Program-made: the position numbers and the translations under genes | Source: Phycisphaerae bacterium RAS1 | GTDB lineage: Bacteria > Planctomycetota > Phycisphaerae > UBA1845 > Fen-1342 | DNA: 64,000 bases | Direction: 5' to 3' | Assembly: GCA_007859745.1 (NCBI GenBank) | Contig: SMLU01000003.1 | Coordinates: 124,001 to 188,000 of the forward strand | Shown: one piece after another, positions 7,401 through 14,638 of the stretch | Layout of the letters: each line of letters starts with the position of its first letter | Numbering within the stretch: the stretch's first letter is position 1 | The notes under the pieces: model-generated | The model's input: the letters and a program-made list of their open reading frames with translations, nothing else | The model's database searches: none | Told to the model about the DNA's origin: nothing

Positions 7401-8730
7401 GGGCGTTCCCTGCGTGGGTGGGACGGGCGTCTCGCCCGTCCCTTGCCACTTGTCCCTCGACCCGTCGCTCCGTCGCAGCTTCATCCCAGACCCATTTGTA
7501 CGTCAGGTCGAGCCCGCGTTTCGCGGGATTGCCGAAGATGTATGCACGTTTCTCGTCAAAATCCGACTGCGTGCGGATGATGCGGTCGAAGTACTCGTCC
7601 TGCCACACGGCCGCATCGCCGGCGGCGCCCGCCGCTCGCCGCAGGTCTGCGATTTGCTTGCCAGAGAAACTCTTCACGCTGTGAAGCAGCTCGGCGAGCG
7701 ACCACCACACTCCGGGGCTTTTTTCGAGCGGCGTGATGAGCATGTGGACATGATCCGGCATGACGACGACCGAATGGACCAACATGCGCGTGGCGTCGAA
7801 GTGCACACAGGCGGAGAGAACGGCGTCGCGCTCGGCCTCTGAGAGTTCAGAGGATCGAACCGTTCCGTCGGCGTTTTTTCTTACACCACTCGTTCGGAAG
7901 GTGATGAAATAGGTATTCCCGCCGGCTTCCCAATGCGGCAGGTGGCGCTGACGGATGGTGAGTTTTTCAGAGACACCGGCGGCGGGGACGGGCGAGACGC
8001 CCGTCCCACCCGCTTGAACGGGCGAGACGCCCGTCCCACCCGCTTGAACGGGCGAGACGCCCGTCCCACCCACGCCCATCCCACCCGAATCTGCCAGTCG
8101 GAACTTCACAAACACCGACGGATCGTCCACCGTCCGGTACCCCTCGCCGACCTCCCCCGCCGACAGGGCTGTTCCGCCCTGGCACCACCACCAGACGACC
8201 TTGTGCCCCTGGTACAGCAATCCGCGGTCAAACAGCGTCTTCAGCGACCACCAGACGCTCTCCACGTAGCTCTGGTGATACGTGACGTAGGCGTCCTTCA
8301 GATTGACCCAGAAACCCAGCCGGTGCGTCAGGTCTTCCCACTGCTTCGTGTAGCGAAACACGCTCTCGATGCAGCGCAGCACGAACTTCTCGACGCCGAA
8401 TTTCTCGATCTCCTCCTTGGTATGGATGCCGAGCTCTTTGCAGACCTCGACCTCGACCGGCAGGCCGTGGGTGTCCCAGCCCGCCTTGCGCTCGACCAGG
8501 AAGCCGCACATCGTCTTGTAGCGGGGGAAGATGTCCTTGATCGCCCGCGTCAGGCAGTGTCCGGGGTGCGGCAGGCCGTTGGCCGTCGGCGGACCTTCGT
8601 AGAACACAAAGCGCGGCGCGTCTTTCCGCAATTCCAGCGAGCGATGGAAAACGTCCTGCTCATCCCAGAACGCCAGGATGCGCTTTTCGGATTCGGGGAA
8701 ACTGAACTTGCTCGGCAGCGGCTCGAACAT
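4474..8730 (-). CDS. ileS: Isoleucyl-tRNA synthetase interrupted in frame by five repeat/transposase insertions
   Basis: 1,418 aa against roughly 1,050-1,100 for the type-2 (eukaryote-like) IleRS family. Class I motifs are intact: HPGH near residues 55-58 and KMSKR near 892-896, the latter followed by LRNYKEP, typical of type 2. The editing-domain motif WTTTPWTL is present, as are DELDRWI-like and KVRQPL blocks. Extra segments sit between conserved blocks. About 216-439 holds a complete RAYT transposase plus palindromes, between VKF and WTTTPWTL. About 780-790 is GTGNREQGT. About 963-1005 is a composite. About 1069-1081 is GTGGTGVSPV. About 1119-1150 is heptamer-derived. No stop or frameshift occurs in 4.2 kb, so I infer a functional gene. 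GGAG lies eight bases before the ATG at 8730; an in-frame GTG at 8733 is the alternative. Confidence 0.93.
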   Translation of the reverse strand: MFEPLPSKFSFPESEKRILAFWDEQDVFHRSLELRKDAPRFVFYEGPPTANGLPHPGHCLTRAIKDIFPRYKTMCGFLVERKAGWDTHGLPVEVEVCKELGIHTKEEIEKFGVEKFVLRCIESVFRYTKQWEDLTHRLGFWVNLKDAYVTYHQSYVESVWWSLKTLFDRGLLYQGHKVVWWWCQGGTALSAGEVGEGYRTVDDPSVFVKFRLADSGGMGVGGTGVSPVQAGGTGVSPVQAGGTGVSPVPAAGVSEKLTIRQRHLPHWEAGGNTYFITFRTSGVRKNADGTVRSSELSEAERDAVLSACVHFDATRMLVHSVVVMPDHVHMLITPLEKSPGVWWSLAELLHSVKSFSGKQIADLRRAAGAAGDAAVWQDEYFDRIIRTQSDFDEKRAYIFGNPAKRGLDLTYKWVWDEAATERRVEGQVARDGRDARPTHAGNARVSLLVWTTTPWTLVSNHFAAVHPGLDYALVHDPVDNEHLYIAAAMVESIAKKVKRELTVVSTCKGSDLVGRRYQPPFDCYAKTLGDTTAKLMAGGEASVGWRVLAADFVTLESGTGLVHEAPAFGEVDFNLLQEERSHFVDFDAIPLLCAVNPDGTFNADAPEKYRGRWIKECDKEITRELKERGLLYHQEQHRHEYPFCPRAENDPLIQYARKSWFVRTSRFKDEFLKNNAAVQWLPEHIREGRFGDFLRNNVDWALSRERYWGTPLPIWVCEKTGRMESIGSFDELQKKPGATDGGFWDRKCAEAAAAGHPLPEHLRVHKPYIDEWTYDSPFDKGTGNREQGTESRARMRRVTEVIDCWWDAGSMPFAQWGFPHSPGSVEQVSRRWPADFISEAIDQTRGWFYGLLSISTLLREPIRSLSGAAGEFPLPYKTCIVLGHIAGEDGNKMSKRLRNYKEPSYIFDTLGADAMRWYFFSGQAPWTSTRFTEANIRDSQREFLVKLYNVLSFFTIYANIDGFCSVGRAHHCWQGTGNREQGTGTAGVANPTAAVGSSHPTGFRPVAQRGELDRWIISELHRTIAFVRAKMDAFENFPAAGRINDFVDALSNWYVRRSRDRFWSAVGETGTGGTGVSPVVNQDKWDAYNTLYECLTTLSRLIAPFTPFFAEMMFQNLEGNGEQGTGNREQGTENSKAHVPTFPHFHFPTMVLSVHLCDYPQHDASLIDEKLAAEMDLVRQIVSTGRAARAGAKVKVRQPLAQVEVVLARHEHESWLDAHKALIAEELNVKKVEFIRSADHYVSYTIKPDFKAIGPKFGKIAPAISAALAKLDAADARTALLSSDRLTLDVNGQSVTLTKQDVDVRLEARPGWSAAQDAAAVVVVSTEISPELRDEGVIREFIHHIQAARKDLDLPYQARIAVHLEAEPAFSETVRRFDALLRSECLADRIEFAIPAQVSAAALSVEGAPVRLAVTRLA
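5283..5375. repeat. TGTTCCC heptamer array plus GTGGAAA-type repeat inside ileS
   Basis: Four to six tandem TGTTCCC units (about 5328-5375), followed by a degenerate GTGGGAAAGTGGAAATGTGG-type run (5285-5325). Translated on the minus strand it gives NREQGT repeats and then AHVPTFPHFHFPT, inserted between the conserved IleRS blocks FFAEMMFQNLE and LSVHLCDYP. Confidence 0.88.
5494..5520. repeat. REP-like palindrome in frame inside ileS
   Basis: GACGGGCGAGACGCCCGTC hairpin followed by CCACCC. On the minus strand it encodes the segment GTGGTGVSPV between RRSRDRFWSAVG and DKWDAYNTLYE. Confidence 0.85.
5718..5843. repeat. Composite repeat insertion inside ileS
   Basis: Contains a GTAGGGTGGGAACTGCCCACC hairpin-like segment (from about 5729), a TGTTCCC heptamer array (5777-5812), and TGGTGGGCACGGCCCACGC (from about 5819). 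It encodes about 42 extra residues between YANIDGF and GELDRWIISEL of IleRS. The GTGGGC..GCCCAC palindrome recurs at 46577-46658. Confidence 0.85.
6362..6392. repeat. TGTTCCC heptamer array inside ileS
   Basis: About four TGTTCCC units encoding GTGNREQGTES on the minus strand, inserted between the IleRS blocks VHKPYIDEWTYDSPF and MRRVTEVIDCWWDAGSMP. The insertion keeps the frame. Confidence 0.88.
7416..7442. repeat. REP-like palindrome at the downstream side of the embedded RAYT
   Basis: GGGTGGGACGGGCG, a TCT loop, then CGCCCGTCCC. Same family as 1399-1425, in the opposite orientation to the triple copy at 7984-8073, so the transposase is bracketed by inverted palindromes. Confidence 0.9.
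7445..7967 (-). mobile_element. REP-associated tyrosine transposase (RAYT, Y1/HUH type) embedded in ileS
   Basis: About 170 residues, read in the same frame as ileS. RAYT hallmarks appear in order: RHLPHWEAGGNTYFITFR at the start, LSEAERDAVLSA, the HUH motif VVMPDHVHMLITPLEK, WWSLAELLHSVKSFSG, VWQDEYFDRIIR, and KRAYIFGNPAKRGL with the candidate catalytic tyrosine. Known role of the family: single-strand endonucleases that recognise and mobilise REP hairpins. It has no start or stop codon of its own that would be needed here; it is translated as part of IleRS. Palindromes of one family lie on both sides (7416-7442 and 7984-8073). Confidence 0.9.
7984..8073. repeat. Three tandem 30-bp REP-like units beside the RAYT
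   Basis: Three copies at a 30-base period of ACGGGCGAGACGCCCGT followed by CCCACCCGCTT. Each is a hairpin of the same family as 1399-1425. It is translated in frame in IleRS as a triplicated GGTGVSPVQA. A period of 30 preserves the frame. Confidence 0.92.
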
Positions 8731-8930
8731 CACGCAGGCTCCGTTGGCGAAACCCGGCAGGATACTTCGATCGCAAAGCGGAGGCTACTGCGCCGCTGAT
8801 CGCTGTCGTAACTGAATTGTAAATGTCCGGTCTTATCCACGTAGAAGTGTCGTCCGGCGCGATGGCGACTTCTACCGACCGGGAGTATGATAATTTCAAT
8901 TGGTTCTGAAACGTCACCCGGGAGCCCGGC

Positions 8931-9548
8931 ATGACCGCCGCCGTGGATGAAGCCAAGTCGATGCTCGTCCGACGCTGGGGTGAAATGGGCGGCTATTGGG
9001 GCATCAACCGCACCATGGCCGAGATCCACGCCTTGCTCTTCATCTCGACCCAGCCGCTGTGCACCGACGACGTGATGGAGCAGCTCCACGTCTCGCGCGG
9101 CAACGCCAGCATGAACCTGCGCAGCCTGGTCGACTGGGGGCTGGTGCAGCGGGTTCACCAGCTCGGCGACCGCAAGGAGTACTTCCAGGCCGATACGGAC
9201 GTCTGGAACATGTTCGGCACGATCATGCGCGAGCGCCGCCGCCGCGAGGTGGAGCCGATCATTGCCACGCTGCAGCGCTGCCGAACGCTGGTCGAGTCTC
9301 CCGCCCGACGCGACCCTGCGGCAGCCGCCGAGACCGACGAAGTCCGCCGCCGGCTCGACAGCCTGCAGAACTTCCTGAAGGCGATGGGTACGCTGTTTGA
9401 GCTGGTGCTGAACTTCGGCGAGGGGGGCATCGGACAACTCGCACAGCTCCTGACGTCGGATTCAGATTCTGACGTGGGCGCGCGCGACGCTCGCGCTTCC
9501 AAACAGATGACGACCGATCGCAAAGCCGCTCGAAAGGCCCCACGATGA
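8931..9548 (+). CDS. GbsR/MarR-type transcriptional regulator
   Basis: 205 aa. The N-terminal winged helix-turn-helix matches the GbsR branch of MarR regulators (COG1510): WGEMGGYWGINRTMAEIHALL, then the recognition region MEQLHVSRGNASMNLRSLVDWGLV and the wing QLGDRKEYFQADTDVWNMF. The C-terminal part (about 95-170) is helical, as expected for dimerisation. The stop overlaps the pyrE start by four bases (ATGA), so the two are almost certainly translationally coupled. The upstream region has an AT-rich patch (TATGATAATTTCAATTGG, about 8886-8903) that could hold the promoter or an operator. Members often sense osmolyte precursors; the ligand here is unknown. Confidence 0.85.
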   Translation: MTAAVDEAKSMLVRRWGEMGGYWGINRTMAEIHALLFISTQPLCTDDVMEQLHVSRGNASMNLRSLVDWGLVQRVHQLGDRKEYFQADTDVWNMFGTIMRERRRREVEPIIATLQRCRTLVESPARRDPAAAAETDEVRRRLDSLQNFLKAMGTLFELVLNFGEGGIGQLAQLLTSDSDSDVGARDARASKQMTTDRKAARKAPR

Positions 9549-10132
9549 ACGACCGCGAACTGGCGAAACTGCTGAGAGAAACCGCCCTGCTCGAGGGCGA
9601 ATTCACCTTGCGCTCCGGTCGCAAGAGCCGCTACTACCTGGACAAGTACCTGTTCGAGACGCAACCGGGCGTACTGCGCGAGCTGGCGAAGCGCTTCGCG
9701 ACGCACGTGACGCAGCGCACCGCCCGAATCGCGGGCGCGGAGCTCGGCGCGGTGGCGCTCGCGGCGGCGACGGCCCTGGAAACGGACAAGCCCTTCGTCA
9801 TCGTCCGAAACTCCCGGAAGGCGGATTACGGCACGGGTAAGCTGATTGAGGGCCGCCTCGAACGCGGCGAGGCGGTGCTGCTGGTCGAGGACATCGCCAC
9901 GTCGGGCGGGCAGGCCATCGAAGCGGCGCGCGTGCTGCGCGAAGCCGGCGCCGACGTGGAACGAATCGTCGCGGTGATCGACCGGCAGGAAGGCGCGCGA
10001 GCGGCGATCGAAGCCGCCGGGCTGCAATTCTCGTCGCTGTTCACGTCGGCTGATCTCGGAATCGTCAAAAGCTGTACGCGTGGCGCTACAGATATTCCCG
10101 GACCGGTGATTCAATCCGAGCCGCGCGCGTAA
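9545..10132 (+). CDS. pyrE: Orotate phosphoribosyltransferase
   Basis: 195 aa. The PRPP-binding motif VLLVEDIATSGGQ lies around residues 112-124, and the N-terminal block FTLRSGRKSRYYLDKY is typical of PyrE. It transfers ribose-5-phosphate from PRPP to orotate to make OMP in pyrimidine synthesis. It overlaps the upstream regulator gene by four bases. Oddity: the last residues, SEPRA, and the TAA stop are contributed by the left arm of a palindromic repeat (10116-10177) that also ends the convergent gene. Confidence 0.93.
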   Translation: MNDRELAKLLRETALLEGEFTLRSGRKSRYYLDKYLFETQPGVLRELAKRFATHVTQRTARIAGAELGAVALAAATALETDKPFVIVRNSRKADYGTGKLIEGRLERGEAVLLVEDIATSGGQAIEAARVLREAGADVERIVAVIDRQEGARAAIEAAGLQFSSLFTSADLGIVKSCTRGATDIPGPVIQSEPRA

Positions 10133-10177
10133 GTAAGCGGTTCCTTTAGGTTCCGCTCCCTCACGGTCGCGGCTCGG
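10116..10177. repeat. Family-B palindrome shared by the ends of two convergent genes
   Basis: Arms CCGAGCCGCG and CGCGGCTCGG around a GGTTCC-rich middle and CCGCTCCCTCACGGT. The pyrE stop (10130-10132) lies in the left arm and the stop of the convergent DUF3754 gene (10161-10163) in the right arm. It could act as a two-way terminator. Confidence 0.88.
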
Positions 10178-11423
10178 AAAAGCTCTGCGATGGGTTCCAG
10201 TGGTTTTCGTGCGCCGCGGCTTCGTGATAGCCGGCGGTGCGGCGCGCGGACCAGTGCTCGCGCAGCCGCGACAGCGCCGCGCTCGGCGGGATGACGCGCG
10301 GCTCGCCGCCGTTGGTCAGCCCCAGGCGCGAAAGTGTGTGCAGGGCGTCGCGCGTATCGAAGCGGCTGGACACGGCCAGTCGCGCATGAAGGTAGCTTTC
10401 GATCCGCTCCGCGAGCGCGTCCGGCTCAGCGCCGCCGCCGTTCAGCAGGATTGCGTATGCCAGGAGCGCCTCCTTGGTGTCTTCCTGCGCCACCATGGCG
10501 CTGAGGGCGTGAATGACGCCGGCGTTGTTGTCGAGATTCTGGTAGTAGAGATGCCGCGTCAGTTGCGACTCGCGTGACAGGCGCACGCTGCGGTATCCCA
10601 TGAGCAGGCGATAAAGCAGCAGCGCCACTCCCACCGTCAGCAGCCAGAGCAGTTGTGACACGACCAGCACGCCGCCCGCCAGCACGGTCAGCAGCTTTCC
10701 CGCCGCCGACCCCAGCGCCCCCGCGCCGCCGCTGAAGATTCGGATGCGGTCGTACCAGTGCATGATCACCTCGGCGTGCGGCAGCAGCACCTCGACGTCC
10801 TCGATCGGAATCTCCTTGAACATCTTGAGCCGTAGCGTCGTCTCATCTTTCAACTTCGAAACCGTCGCCAGTCGGCGATAGGTATCGACCGTCCGCGGCT
10901 CGCCGCGCAGCGGATGCCGCCAGGTGCGGCGGTGCAGCGTGGACTTGCCGCGGCCGCGGACCCAGACGCCCAGTTCCTCCAGGCGCGTCTTGTCGAGCCG
11001 CACGCGCAGGCCGTAGGAGTTGGCGGTGAGAATGGCCGCGTCGATCTGCGCGGGACTCAGTTGCTCAAAATTGGCTTTTCGCAGCAGATAGGCGATTTGC
11101 TCAAGCACCGCGCGCAGCGCTGCGGGCGTTCGCTGTGCGCCGGCGTTCGCCGACGAGAGCGTATCGGCGTCGGCATTGAAAGGCGCGTAGCGTTTGAGCA
11201 GAGCGCGCTCGAAGGCCGTGGTTTCCTGCTCGATCACGTCCTCGATCGCGCGGGCTACGTCCGTCAGCGGCGCGGCCGACTCCCGGAACGTCTCGCCGTC
11301 CGCCGCCAGGCGGGCCGCGAGGTCATCCACATGCAGCGGGACGAAACGATCCTCCAGATCGTGCAGCGACGCGGGTTCGGAGGGCGCTGCGCCGGGTGAT
11401 ACGTGAGCCGCAGCGGTGTCCAT
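10161..11423 (-). CDS. DUF3754/TMEM143-like membrane protein
   Basis: 420 aa. It matches the pattern I know for DUF3754 (TMEM143-like) proteins: MFKEIPIEDVEVLLPHAEVIMHWYDR, then paired hydrophobic segments (about 245-285, LLTVLAGGVLVVSQLLWLLTVGVALLLY), then HLYYQNLDNNAGVIHAL and DTKEALLAYAILL. Function is unknown; the family is found in bacteria and in mitochondrial or plastid proteins of eukaryotes. The final residues SFSEPRP and the TGA come from a family-B palindrome shared with pyrE. Confidence is good for the family, low for any role. Confidence 0.75.
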   Translation of the reverse strand: MDTAAAHVSPGAAPSEPASLHDLEDRFVPLHVDDLAARLAADGETFRESAAPLTDVARAIEDVIEQETTAFERALLKRYAPFNADADTLSSANAGAQRTPAALRAVLEQIAYLLRKANFEQLSPAQIDAAILTANSYGLRVRLDKTRLEELGVWVRGRGKSTLHRRTWRHPLRGEPRTVDTYRRLATVSKLKDETTLRLKMFKEIPIEDVEVLLPHAEVIMHWYDRIRIFSGGAGALGSAAGKLLTVLAGGVLVVSQLLWLLTVGVALLLYRLLMGYRSVRLSRESQLTRHLYYQNLDNNAGVIHALSAMVAQEDTKEALLAYAILLNGGGAEPDALAERIESYLHARLAVSSRFDTRDALHTLSRLGLTNGGEPRVIPPSAALSRLREHWSARRTAGYHEAAAHENHWNPSQSFSEPRP

Positions 11424-11611
11424 CGCGCGAATCGTATCGGTCGCCCGGCGGAGCCGCTACCATATCGCCCCGCATCGTGGCGGACGGCGCCGGCTGGGTG
11501 CGGGTGCGGCGGACGTTCCGGCTCGCTGCGCACCGGCGCCGCGGCGCGCCGCGTTGAACACGCGCGGCTCGTGCCCGGCGGACGCGAGATGGACGGTTCC
11601 GGCGAGGGCGC

Positions 11612-12823
11612 GTGATTCTCATTGCGGCGACCATTCTCTACCTCGTCGGTTTCCTGGCGATCCTGCAGGGGGTCGGGTCGCTCCTGCAAGGCGCTGCGTT
11701 TCTGCGATTCGTGCGGCGCGAGCTGGCCGCAACACCGCCCGCCTACGCGCCGCCGGCGAGCGTGCTGTTGCCTTGCAAAGGCCTGGACCCGCGGCTCACC
11801 CAGACTCTGGAGCGCGTGACGCGGCAGGACTATCCGTCGGCATACGAGGTTCTCTGTGCGGTCGAGTCGCCGACCGACGCTGCCGTCCCGGCCATTCAGG
11901 CCGTTGCCGCCCGGTCGCCCGTCCCGGTCAAGTGCGTGGTCGCGTCCGTGTCGCACGAGTGCTCGCAGAAGATCGTGAATCTGCTGGCCGCGCTTGAGAC
12001 GCTCGACCCCGCCTCGCAGGTTCTCGCGTTTCTCGACTCGGACGCCGTCCCGCACAGCCACTGGCTGGCGTCAATCGTCGCGCCGCTCTCCGACGAACGG
12101 GTCGGCGTCGTGACCGGCTACCGCTGGTACGATCCGGGCGGCGGGTGGGTCTGCCTGACGCGCTGCGTGTGGAACGCCATGACGCTGACACTGCTGGGCG
12201 ATCATCACTACAACTTCGTCTGGGGCGGGTCGGTCGGCATTCGCCGCGAGACGTTTGAGAAACTGGGCATCGCGACACGCTGGCGGCGCGTGCTCTCGGA
12301 AGATTACGAGGTGACGCGCACCGTCCGCGCTGCCGGCCTGGAAATCCGCTTCGCCCCGCGCTGCGTGATTCCGAATCACGACCTGGCGACCTGGTCGCAA
12401 TTCTGGACCTTCGCCCGCCGCCAGCTCATCATCACCCGCGTCTGCCATCGCACGGTCTGGACCATGGGTGCGATCATGAACATCGTGTTCAACATGGCCT
12501 TCTGGGGCCTGCTCTGGCTGGCAGTGACCGCCATCGCCTGCGGGGCGCGCGGCCTGGGTTACGCGGCCATCGCCGGGCTCGCCGTGATTTACGGGCTGGC
12601 GGTCGCCAAGAGCGTCGTCCGCCAGGCGGCCGTGGCGCTGCTGGTCGAGCCGTCGCATCGCTCGCGGGCGACCTACTGGGGCGACGTGCTCGGGCCGCCG
12701 CTCATCGGCGTGCTCAATTTCGCGCTGATGGTGGCGTCGGGTGTGAGCAGCCGATTCTGGTGGCGCGGCGTACGATACGAGATGCGCGCGATCGACTCGG
12801 TCCGCGTCATCGACCGAACGTAG
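11612..12823 (+). CDS. GT2 glycosyltransferase, ceramide-glucosyltransferase-like
   Basis: 403 aa. An N-terminal hydrophobic segment (about 1-28) is followed by the GT2 catalytic domain. VLLPCKGLDP is the nucleotide-binding strand, DSDA near residues 142-145 the metal-binding DXD, SEDYEVTR near 229-236 the catalytic acidic motif, and FARRQLIITR near 267-277 a Q-x-x-R-W-like motif of the GT21/HpnI branch. Two or more C-terminal membrane segments follow (MNIVFNMAFWGLLWLAVTAI, and about 345-370). It probably transfers a sugar from a nucleotide sugar to a lipid acceptor at the membrane; the acceptor cannot be told. The GTG start follows GCGAGGGCGC. Confidence 0.82.
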   Translation: MILIAATILYLVGFLAILQGVGSLLQGAAFLRFVRRELAATPPAYAPPASVLLPCKGLDPRLTQTLERVTRQDYPSAYEVLCAVESPTDAAVPAIQAVAARSPVPVKCVVASVSHECSQKIVNLLAALETLDPASQVLAFLDSDAVPHSHWLASIVAPLSDERVGVVTGYRWYDPGGGWVCLTRCVWNAMTLTLLGDHHYNFVWGGSVGIRRETFEKLGIATRWRRVLSEDYEVTRTVRAAGLEIRFAPRCVIPNHDLATWSQFWTFARRQLIITRVCHRTVWTMGAIMNIVFNMAFWGLLWLAVTAIACGARGLGYAAIAGLAVIYGLAVAKSVVRQAAVALLVEPSHRSRATYWGDVLGPPLIGVLNFALMVASGVSSRFWWRGVRYEMRAIDSVRVIDRT

Positions 12824-12862
12824 AATGAGGGCATGCCCAACAACCCGGGCAAGCGGGCCCGC

Positions 12863-12968
12863 TTTTCCGAACCCGTTGCGCCAAGCAGCGGGGTGATGTC
12901 CGCGGCCAGTGGGGCGCCGATCGCTAACAACCGTCAACCCGCCGCTCGGCGCGGCGGGTTCGGACAGA
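12863..12968. repeat. Family-A bipartite palindrome (copy 2)
   Basis: Starts TTTCCGAACCCGTTGCGCCA and ends GGCGCGGCGGGTTCGGACAG. It fills most of the gap between the glycosyltransferase gene and pabA. Confidence 0.88.
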
Positions 12969-13013
12969 AGAGCCGCCCGCCCGGAAAAATGGGAACACTA
13001 TAGAATGGCCGGC

Positions 13014-13592
13014 ATGATCGTCCTGATCGACAACTACGATTCATTCACCTACAACCTGGTGCAGCGCATCGGCGAACTGGACGCGACGCGCCCGATCCGG
13101 GTCTACCGCAACGACCGCGTCACGCTCGAGCAGATCGCGGCCGACCACCCGACGCATCTCATCATCTCGCCCGGTCCCTGCACGCCGCGCGAAGCCGGCA
13201 TCAGCAACGACGCCATCCGCCATTTTGCCGGGAAGCTCGCCATTCTCGGCGTCTGTCTGGGCCACCAATGCCTCGGGTTCACCAGCGGCGGGAACATCGT
13301 CCGCGCCCGCCGGCTGATGCACGGCAAGACCAGCATGATTCAACACGACGGCCGCGGCATATTCCGCGGTCTTTCCAATCCGTTTCAGGCGACGCGCTAT
13401 CACTCGCTGGTTATCGAGCCGGTCTCGCTGTCGGCGGATTTTGAAGTGAGCGCCACCGCGGACGACGATGCGACCGAGATCATGGCGATCCGGCATCGCA
13501 GCCTGCCGATTGAGGGCGTCCAATTCCACCCGGAGAGCTTCCTCACCCCGGAAGGCCCGAAACTGCTTGCGAATTTCCTGGGCATCGATTAG
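13014..13592 (+). CDS. pabA: Aminodeoxychorismate/anthranilate synthase glutamine amidotransferase subunit
   Basis: 192 aa. Class I glutamine amidotransferase: IDNYDSFTYNL at the start, GVCLGHQCLG with the nucleophile Cys81, and VQFHPESFLTPEG with the His of the triad. It supplies ammonia for chorismate amination in folate (PabA) or tryptophan (TrpG) synthesis; with no partner subunit nearby the two cannot be separated. The frame extends upstream into a palindromic repeat, so I take the ATG at 13014, which matches the family N-terminus; 13005 is an alternative. Confidence 0.9.
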   Translation: MIVLIDNYDSFTYNLVQRIGELDATRPIRVYRNDRVTLEQIAADHPTHLIISPGPCTPREAGISNDAIRHFAGKLAILGVCLGHQCLGFTSGGNIVRARRLMHGKTSMIQHDGRGIFRGLSNPFQATRYHSLVIEPVSLSADFEVSATADDDATEIMAIRHRSLPIEGVQFHPESFLTPEGPKLLANFLGID

Positions 13593-13602
13593 CTCTACGT
13601 CC

Positions 13603-14178
13603 ATGTTGCCAATGGCTCGCCGCTGGTCTGCGTTCGTCGTGCTCTGCGCTGCGCTGGTCGCGGCGAGCGGCTGCGCGCAGCGCCCGTCGGCAGTTACGGC
13701 CGCGCCGTCGCACGACGAATTACCCTCATCCGACGCGCAGCAGCGGGTCACGGCGGTCAGCGTGGCGGTCGAGCACGGCGATGACGTGCCGCGCGACGTG
13801 TGGCTGTCCGATTTCAAGCTTGAGTTGACGCCCGCGGAGCAGGCGTACCTCGATCGCCAGAGTCCCCCATATGACTTCCTGAAGCTCTACCCGCCGCCGG
13901 GCGGCCCCAATCAGCCGCTGATGCGATCCAGCGTGCGCGTCGACGTCAGCAACGGCGGGGTCAGGAAGGAGCTGTCCGGCACGCAGCGCAACTGGCTCGG
14001 ATCAGCGGCCCTGCTGGGTCCGCCCTCGCTGGTGGGGATCGACACGTTTCAGCGAGAGCGGGCGTCGTCTCGCGGGCACGCCAAGCATCTCTCGACCGCC
14101 GGGCAGAGCCAGCGTGTCTCGGTCGGCTACGGCCCACCCTCGACGAAGTCGGCGGCTCAGAAAAACTCCAAACCGTAG
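13603..14178 (+). CDS. Small lipoprotein, function unknown
   Basis: 191 aa from the first ATG (13603); a second ATG at 13612 gives a more typical signal peptide, MARRWSAFVVLCAALVAA, followed by the lipobox ASGC. The mature part is hydrophilic and Ser/Pro-rich, with LTPAEQAYLDRQSPPYDFL and LYPPPGGPNQP, and a basic low-complexity tail. I recognise no domain. It starts 11 bases after pabA and may be cotranscribed with it. Confidence 0.65.
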   Translation: MLPMARRWSAFVVLCAALVAASGCAQRPSAVTAAPSHDELPSSDAQQRVTAVSVAVEHGDDVPRDVWLSDFKLELTPAEQAYLDRQSPPYDFLKLYPPPGGPNQPLMRSSVRVDVSNGGVRKELSGTQRNWLGSAALLGPPSLVGIDTFQRERASSRGHAKHLSTAGQSQRVSVGYGPPSTKSAAQKNSKP

Positions 14179-14638
14179 CCGCGAATCCGGCCGCCGACTT
14201 GTGCGATTTGCCCCAGTCGTGCGTGCTTTTCCCCGGCTACGAAACCGCACGAAGTTCGGATGAAACCAGGGTGGATAATTCTCCGGCCGGATGACGGGTC
14301 CGCGGGCGTTCGTCGTAAGTGTGTGTAATTAAATAAGTTAATTAACTATCATTGCTTTCCCGGGGGGCAGAAGCAAGAGTCTGCAAATGCCTGGCGGCGC
14401 TGTTCCGCAGGCTTCAAAACACCCGGCGCATCTGCTAGAATTGTGGCACGGGACGTGCTTGGTCTGACTCTGGAGGGTCGAACGGAGGCGTCTCCCCCTA
14501 ACTGCACGGTCGCGCCGCGCCGGCTTACTCCGTTCGCATCGGCGCAGCGGCCAGAAGCGCTTTCAGCGCACGTTGTTTTGCATTCGCCCGATTCCGGCGA
14601 AGCGGAATTGTACGAGTCCTTTTTCAGGAGTGAGTGAA
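14179..14638. other. 460-base gap with an AT-rich island
   Basis: No convincing gene. It contains an AT-rich island around 14325-14350, strikingly unlike its surroundings, with the perfect 12-bp palindrome AGTTAATTAACT at 14336-14347. This could be a promoter or operator for the exported protein downstream, which would then have a long leader. Nothing else is recognised. Confidence 0.5.

Noticed and set aside
7416-8085. An intein or intron in ileS
   Set aside because: The insert has no intein splice motifs and is not removed in frame by any visible intron structure; it has clear RAYT motifs and palindromic flanks.
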